64,000 nucleotides of DNA from an uncultured Bacteroidota bacterium (GTDB lineage Bacteria; Bacteroidota; Bacteroidia; Bacteroidales; P3), in contig CACYSB010000006.1 of the NCBI GenBank assembly GCA_902777005.1, positions 1 to 64,000 on the forward strand, written 5' to 3'. A model generated the notes under the pieces. The model was given only the letters and a program-made list of their open reading frames with translations. It did no database searches and was not told the DNA's origin. The position numbers were made by a program, and so were the translations under genes. Shown piece after piece: positions 63,553-64,000 of the stretch (positions are counted from its first letter, which is position 1; the number at the start of each line of letters is the position of its first letter).

Positions 63553-64000
63553 ATGAGGCAGATAGCACATATAGAGACACCATTCAGGGAGAAGTTCGGA
63601 GTGCCGCGGCAGGCGGGCTTGGTGGACTATGAGGCCCGTGTGGTCTTTGAGCCGGAATACCGCGTGGCGGAGGCAGTCCGCGGCCTCGACGAGTTCGACT
63701 ACGTGTGGCTGATATGGGGTTTCCACCTTGCCGAGCGCGAGGAATGGTCGCCAACGGTGCGGCCGCCGCGCCTTGGGGGTAACAAAAGGGTGGGGGTCTT
63801 TGCCACACGCAGCCCTTTCCGCCCCAACCCCATAGGTCTCTCGAGCGTGCGCCTGCTGCGCATAGAACCGGGCCCTGTGCTGGTGGTCTCCGGCGCCGAC
63901 CTGGTGAACGGTACGCCTATCTACGACATCAAACCCTACCTGCCTTACGCCGACAGCCACCCCGAGACCCGTGGAGGCTTCGCACAGCAGGCGCCGACGG
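63553..64000 (+). CDS. trmO: tRNA (N6-threonylcarbamoyladenosine(37)-N6)-methyltransferase TrmO, N-terminal 149 residues
   Basis: SAM-dependent enzyme of the TsaA/TrmO family that methylates t6A37 of certain tRNAs. The open frame starts MRQIAHIETPFREKFGVPRQAGL and runs off the right edge. YVWLIWGFHL, VGVFATRSPFRPNPIGLSSVRLL and LVNGTPIYDIKPYLPYAD are the family signatures. The C-terminus lies outside the window. Confidence 0.93.
   Translation, partial: MRQIAHIETPFREKFGVPRQAGLVDYEARVVFEPEYRVAEAVRGLDEFDYVWLIWGFHLAEREEWSPTVRPPRLGGNKRVGVFATRSPFRPNPIGLSSVRLLRIEPGPVLVVSGADLVNGTPIYDIKPYLPYADSHPETRGGFAQQAPT

Overview
The window comes from a member of the Bacteroidales (phylum Bacteroidota), probably an uncultured gut or rumen lineage; I cannot name the genus. 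The evidence is a type IX secretion (gliding/T9SS type B) surface protein, Na+-translocating NQR, an SdhC/SdhA/SdhB-type fumarate reductase, a GWxTD protein, DUF6266, a fimbrillin-like lipoprotein and many promoters of the Bacteroidota form TAnnTTTG. There are no rRNA genes, insertion sequences or CRISPR arrays, and one tRNA.

Layout. 1-1.4 kb: start of a large T9SS-type surface protein running off the left edge. 1.5-10.4 kb (minus): a tight operon topA - glycosyltransferase - beta-barrel - coaD - recG - GNAT - mltG with overlapping ends. 10.8-15.7 kb (plus): nadE - GWxTD protein - lipid A-type acyltransferase - glycosyltransferase. 15.7-21.1 kb (minus): dipeptidyl peptidase - beta-barrel - gltX - OmpH/Skp. 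21.4-24.3 kb: FGE-fold lipoprotein, zinc exporter, beta-barrel. 24.3-27.9 kb (minus): fumarate reductase, with the flavoprotein and iron-sulfur subunits fused. 29.2-36.2 kb (minus): nqrABCDEF, interrupted between nqrD and nqrE by an AT-rich secreted-protein gene. 36.2-37.6 kb: aspA. 38.0-45.5 kb (plus): thioredoxin-like protein, a 1035-residue TPR protein, an outer-membrane barrel and folC. 46.4-50.9 kb (plus): dnaX (split by an in-frame TAG), dapF, ligA. 50.9-55.2 kb (minus): PPDK-like protein, TPR lipoprotein, def, ruvX and a CAT-anticodon tRNA. 55.4-59.0 kb: ilvE, gcvH, rho. 59.0-63.5 kb: an accessory block (DUF6266, excisionase-type HTH protein, unknown gene, small Gly-rich protein, fimbrillin-like lipoprotein), then trmO at the right edge.

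Metabolically the window fits anaerobic succinate production: aspA makes fumarate, the Frd complex reduces it, and NQR couples NADH oxidation to Na+ export.

The most unusual content is repeats. (1) A 75-bp double palindrome sits in the same reading frame inside two neighbouring genes (mltG and the GNAT gene), adding the same 25-residue peptide; this resembles Rickettsia palindromic elements. (2) Six intergenic elements of about 100-130 bp, plus one half element, are built from 11-bp units in two diverging arms. (3) Arrays of four 7- or 8-bp units fill intercistronic gaps and are also translated inside recG, nqrA and the GNAT gene. Several core genes also carry in-frame lesions or fusions: the frdA-frdB fusion, nqrE without a central membrane helix, dnaX with an internal stop, and nadE without its glutaminase catalytic residues. 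These should be confirmed on reads before being treated as biology.
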